NCBI GenBank assembly: GCA_900542355.1
Contig: UQNE01000031.1
Span: forward strand, 1 to 17,495
Reading direction: 5' to 3'
DNA length: 17,495 nt
Source: an uncultured Bacteroidales bacterium
Lineage (GTDB): Bacteria > Bacteroidota > Bacteroidia > Bacteroidales > Paludibacteraceae
The translations under genes were made by a program, and so were the position numbers. Shown one piece after another: positions 16,101-17,495 of this stretch. Position 1 is the stretch's first letter. Each line of letters starts with the position of its first letter. The notes under the pieces were generated by a model that saw only the letters and a list, made by a program, of their open reading frames with translations, searched no databases and was not told where the DNA came from.

Positions 16101-16562
16101 AGATACGATTATTAGTCCGCCTCCCTCATTACGCAGGACATCCCCTCCTTTGGAGGGGCTTGGGGAGGTCGCATTATCCATTGCGCAATGCGATAGCGTC
16201 TCTGTTCTTTGTATCGCCAATGCCTCATCTACTCCCTGCCTCCGCCTGTGTGATACCGGGAAGAAACACACCTGCACATCCCCTCCTTTGGAGGGGCTTG
16301 GGGAGGTCATTAGTGTGCGCAAGTCGCTGTACATATATTGTGCCTCATCCGCATTATCCATTACGATGAGTATGGTCCTTCCCGCCTTGCCGCTCTTACT
16401 TCTTAATTCATCATTCTTAATTGCTGCTAGCAGCATACTTCTTGCCGAAGCATGCAACCCGCTGAGTAATAGGTGCTTACCTTTGCTCTTGCCCAACTCA
16501 CGGCTCACTATATCCACCTCAGGGTGTTGGACTATTAGTTCCTCTAATTCTTCTATTGTCAT
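13122..16562 (-). CDS. mfd: Transcription-repair coupling factor Mfd
   Basis: About 1146 residues from the chosen start, close to the usual 1150. Mfd removes RNA polymerase stalled at DNA damage and recruits UvrA. Seen in order: a UvrB-like N-terminal region; the RNA polymerase interaction domain (INQLQVGDYVVHSDHGIARF, about 443 on); the helicase core with Walker A GDVGFGKTEVAMRAA (about 600-606), DEEQKFG (701), LTATPIPRTL, and RGRVGRSNKKAYCYL (about 870); and the C-terminal domain. The frame is open to ATG 16670. The region from 16596 upstream, however, is low-complexity ATTATGCAT repeat translating to MHNDECIMHN, while MTIEELEELIVQHPEV at 16562 matches normal Mfd starts; 16595 is also possible. 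Oddly, two identical palindromic repeats insert TSPSPSKGGDV at about residues 85-96 and 131-142 without breaking the frame. The promoter is at 16786-16816. First gene of the operon. Confidence 0.92.
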   Translation of the reverse strand: MTIEELEELIVQHPEVDIVSRELGKSKGKHLLLSGLHASARSMLLAAIKNDELRSKSGKAGRTILIVMDNADEAQYMYSDLRTLMTSPSPSKGGDVQVCFFPVSHRRRQGVDEALAIQRTETLSHCAMDNATSPSPSKGGDVLRNEGGGLIIVSYPEAIIESVPAPKALEDKTLYLRTGEEIQVSRLGEMLTELGFERVDFVYEPGQYAIRGGIVDVYSYSHDDPYRIDFFGDEIDSIRYFDIETQLSKDKTAEIDIVGPTSQGSDEKEYTIADYVGEDTIWVSNDFGLILYKISGQVGNNTLRNSDLGDTLKQRLAETDTIEIGEKSYFGNYSRIEFDTQPQPAFNKNFDLLTDDLRAKIREGYRLYILADQKKQTDRLASIFESVEGEPIHFVAVDKTLHRGFVDRGLKICCYTDHEIFERFHRVSLTSENARRGKAIITLKEINQLQVGDYVVHSDHGIARFGGLVTTPVNGKPQEMIKLVFRDGDCVFVSIHNLHRISKYKGREGSEPTISKLGSGAWERLKERTKDKVKDIARDLIKLYATRKQQKGFAYTPDGYMQHELEASFLYEDTPDQAKATADIKRDMENPMPMDRLVCGDVGFGKTEVAMRAAFKAATDGKQVAVLVPTTVLALQHYNTFKERMKNFPVRIEYLSRGKSAKEVRELLADLETGKIDILIGTHKLVGKSVKWHDLGLLIIDEEQKFGVTVKDKLKSLRTNVDVLTLTATPIPRTLQFSLLGARDLSVMTTPPQNRYPVQTEVITPDDEDIIKEAIDLEMQRNGQIFIVNNRIEMLSRIERRIHALCPEARIVVAHGQMPTEEMEQRLEDFINYDYDILLSTTIIESGVDIPNVNTIIIYSAQHYGLADLHQLRGRVGRSNKKAYCYLVAPPRELLTDDARRRLDALSTFAELGAGFNLAMQDLDIRGAGNLLGAEQSGFIADLGYETYQRILNEAVQELKDELLSGDDEDEKNAELLLGGRSDEKKLWVQDSQLESDLPLGFPSEYVENISERISLYRELDSLRNEDQLAEYKKRMIDRFGPLPEQADELLNVVRLRWICCRLGVEKVLLKGGRLVLYFVQNDNRYWHSEAFGKIITFIVSRAQRCQLVEEKDKKGKPTGRRYATIMQVQTVAGAINLLSKVENEQ
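16138..16170 (+). repeat. Palindromic interspersed repeat inside mfd (copy nearer the 3' end)
   Basis: 33 bp, beginning ACATCCCCTCCTTTGGAGGG and ending GCTTGGGGAGGTC, with the inner palindrome CCCTCCtttGGAGGG. It is identical to 16276-16308 and 16722-16754. Read on the mfd strand it gives TSPSPSKGGDV. Confidence 0.92.
16276..16308 (+). repeat. Palindromic interspersed repeat inside mfd (copy nearer the 5' end)
   Basis: Identical 33-bp copy, in the same orientation and the same reading phase as the one at 16138. It gives TSPSPSKGGDV just before VQVCFFPVSHRR, a conserved Mfd position (VLFFPSSFRR in relatives). Confidence 0.92.
16400..16423. repeat. TTCTTAATTCATCATTCTTA-type repeat within mfd
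   Basis: TTCTTAATTCATCATTCTTA plus ATTG. The 15-mer TCATTCTTAATTGCT recurs exactly at 16975-16989 in the non-coding upstream region. In mfd it is translated as IKNDELRS, in a region that looks several residues longer than usual Mfd proteins. Confidence 0.5.
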
Positions 16563-16635
16563 ACCTGCAAAGTCTCCATAATGGAGATTAAACATATAAT
16601 CGCTATGCACAATATAATTATGCATTATGCATTCA

Positions 16636-16653
16636 TCATTATGCATTGAATAA
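16636..16653. repeat. TCATTATGCATTGAATAA repeat (copies also at 16762-16779 and 16890-16902)
   Basis: The 18-mer TCATTATGCATTGAATAA is identical at 16636-16653 and 16762-16779. A shorter form, TAATGCATTGAAT, is at 16890-16902. The first copy lies inside the longest possible mfd frame and is a reason to reject the upstream start. Confidence 0.7.
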
Positions 16654-16721
16654 TGCCTCGCTCTGTACACCTATCCGCTTGGAGATACTTGTGGCAGGTA
16701 GGTGGATGGTGTTACTATGCC

Positions 16722-16754
16722 ACATCCCCTCCTTTGGAGGGGCTTGGGGAGGTC
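16722..16754 (+). repeat. Palindromic interspersed repeat, mfd 5' leader copy
   Basis: Third identical 33-bp copy, here between the mfd promoter and the mfd start, so it should be transcribed as part of the untranslated leader, where the CCCTCC/GGAGGG arms could fold. Confidence 0.9.
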
Positions 16755-16785
16755 CCATTCTTCATTATGCATTGAATAAACCCTG

Positions 16786-16816
16786 CAAAGTTACGATTTT
16801 TTTTTGATATACACAA
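16786..16816 (-). promoter_or_regulatory. Bacteroidota-type promoter for the mfd operon
   Basis: On the minus strand TTG (16814-16816), a 20-base spacer and TAACTTTG (16786-16793, followed by C) match the -33 TTTG / -7 TAnnTTTG consensus of the Bacteroidota primary sigma factor. Transcription should begin near 16780, giving a leader of roughly 200 bases before the start at 16562. Confidence 0.72.
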
Positions 16817-16916
16817 TAGTGCTTGCCCTGCTATTATCGTAATCCGGGGCAACCGCATCAAATTTGGAATACTTCTTTGTTATTGAGCATAATGCATTGA
16901 ATGAAGCGTTCTCGTC

Positions 16917-16935
16917 GCGGGCTTGCCAAGCCCGC
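16917..16935. repeat. Short perfect hairpin GCGGGCTT-GCC-AAGCCCGC
   Basis: An 8-bp GC-rich stem with a 3-base loop, not followed by a T-run. It may be another interspersed palindrome or a transcript end of the right-hand region. Confidence 0.5.
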
Positions 16936-17043
16936 ATATAGACGATACTTGCCATTCTTTATTCTTATTTTTTTTCATTCTTAATTGCTCAAAGTGCCGA
17001 TAATGCAATCTTTACATTCGCTACATTCGGGACAGAAACTAAG

Positions 17044-17071
17044 CCCCTTCTTTGGAGGGATTGGGGAGGTC
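17044..17071 (+). repeat. Palindromic interspersed repeat, diverged intergenic copy
   Basis: CCCCTTCTTTGGAGGGATTG followed by GGGAGGTC. It is the same family as the three identical copies to its left, with two substitutions in the shared part. Confidence 0.8.
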
Positions 17072-17072
17072 T

Positions 17073-17142
17073 TTAATGGTTAATTAACCGCAATTAACGG
17101 AGAATAATGGTGTATTCAATGGCAATTAACGGAGAACCATGG
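17073..17142. repeat. TTAATGG/CAATTAACGG repeat cluster
   Basis: CAATTAACGGAGAA occurs at 17091-17104 and 17123-17136 (32-bp period, each followed by two bases and ATGG). TTAATGGTTAATTAACCGC at 17073 recurs as TTAATGGCCAATTAACCGC at 17419. Function unknown. Confidence 0.6.
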
Positions 17143-17149
17143 CATATGT

Positions 17150-17181
17150 GGAACCGCAATGTACGATTTTTGTGCGGTTCC
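17150..17181. repeat. Hairpin in the upstream region
   Basis: GGAACCGCA (17150-17158) pairs perfectly with TGCGGTTCC (17173-17181) around a T-rich loop. It could be a structured RNA element or terminator. No poly-T tail is seen. Confidence 0.5.
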
Positions 17182-17440
17182 CATGTTGCAATCTGCTTCG
17201 CTTTCTATATTATGGCTATCAAAATGTTATTTTGCCTTTGAGCCGACTTCATCGAGTTCTTGTCGAGACCTTATCGAGACCTAACGCAGATTTTGTAATT
17301 ATCATTTTGCTACTAAAAGTCTTGTTTTACTTACAAAAGTTTATTCTGAAAAAGGATTAAAACGAGAGCCTTATAAAGTGCCTAATTTCTCTGTCTTTAA
17401 TGGATAACTATCAGAGCCCTTAATGGCCAATTAACCGCCA

Positions 17441-17472
17441 TTGTATATTCAAATAAAAGTATTTATCTTTGC
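17441..17472 (+). promoter_or_regulatory. Bacteroidota-type promoter reading out of the window
   Basis: TTG (17441-17443), a 20-base spacer and TATCTTTGC (17464-17472) match the TTTG / TAnnTTTG consensus, with the same spacing as the mfd promoter. The gene it serves would begin beyond 17495, on the + strand, divergent from mfd. Confidence 0.68.
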
Positions 17473-17495
17473 AGTCGTTTAGCGTCGAAGTGTGG

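Larger units (their letters stand above)
16596..17495. other. Gene-free, repeat-rich region upstream of mfd
   Basis: About 900 bases without a credible gene. They hold the mfd promoter, two palindromic elements (16722-16754 and 17044-17071), ATTATGCATTGAAT repeats, two hairpins (16917-16935 and 17150-17181), TTAATGG/CAATTAACGG repeats, and at the far edge a promoter pointing right. The frame at 17139-17360 has no recognisable protein features and overlaps the 17150 hairpin, so it is not called. Confidence 0.6.

Noticed and set aside
16138..16308. Two identical repeats with about 105 bases between them, considered as a CRISPR array
   Set aside because: Only two copies, inside a conserved protein frame, with unrelated copies elsewhere in both orientations; the spacer is Mfd coding sequence.
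13122..16670. Mfd starting at 16670
   Set aside because: The first 36 codons are the translation of interspersed ATTATGCAT repeats, whereas MTIEELEEL at 16562 matches the usual Mfd start.
17139..17360. A 73-codon + strand open frame upstream of the right-edge promoter
   Set aside because: No recognisable domain or start context; it overlaps a perfect hairpin and an AT-rich repeat area. Likely chance.

Overview
The window looks like chromosomal DNA from a Bacteroidota bacterium, most likely order Bacteroidales. The evidence is a set of secreted proteins with Bacteroidales-type modules (lipid-independent signal peptides ending in ...NAQ, C-type-lectin-like 'FSPGNLQY' domains, divergent InlB B-repeats, a short LRNGxxxILRNG tail), RlmD and Mfd of the Bacteroidota type, no Shine-Dalgarno before most starts, and two TTG-N20-TAnnTTTG promoters, the hallmark of this phylum. 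I cannot name a genus.

Layout. Bases 1-8806 (+ strand) are an accessory array of exported proteins. It begins with the end of an InlB-repeat protein, followed by four genes or gene remnants with C-type-lectin-like/FISUMP-like domains (819-2436, 2486-3352, 3365-4227, 4462-5376), a small tail-bearing secreted protein (5462-5860), and a large FN3/InlB-repeat protein split by a stop codon (5915-8806). Many parts are shared between genes at nucleotide level: the first 51 bases of the window recur exactly at 8461-8511, and a 40-bp tail segment is identical in the first and last genes. This suggests duplication and shuffling of modules. Three of the genes are broken: a +1 shift at a C6 tract, a -1 shift plus TAG, and an in-frame TAA.

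Bases 9025-16562 (- strand) are an apparently intact housekeeping operon transcribed as mfd, then a secreted amidase-family protein, then rlmD. Mfd and the amidase overlap by ATGA, and 30 bp separate the amidase from rlmD. A 12-bp-stem hairpin at 8827-8863 lies between the two convergent blocks. From 16596 to the right edge no gene is visible. That stretch holds the mfd promoter, many short interspersed repeats and an outward-facing promoter at the window edge.

The most interesting feature is a family of about 30-35 bp palindrome-bearing repeats, nine copies in 17.5 kb. Two identical 33-bp copies lie in frame inside mfd and add the same peptide twice. Two further copies are translated inside the signal peptides of neighbouring paralogous genes, and another abuts the rlmD stop codon. 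This resembles the Rickettsia palindromic elements that insert into coding genes, but in a Bacteroidota and in a DNA-repair gene. A different, 21-bp in-frame tandem repeat forms the N-terminus of the amidase. No CRISPR, tRNA, rRNA, transposase or reverse transcriptase was seen.
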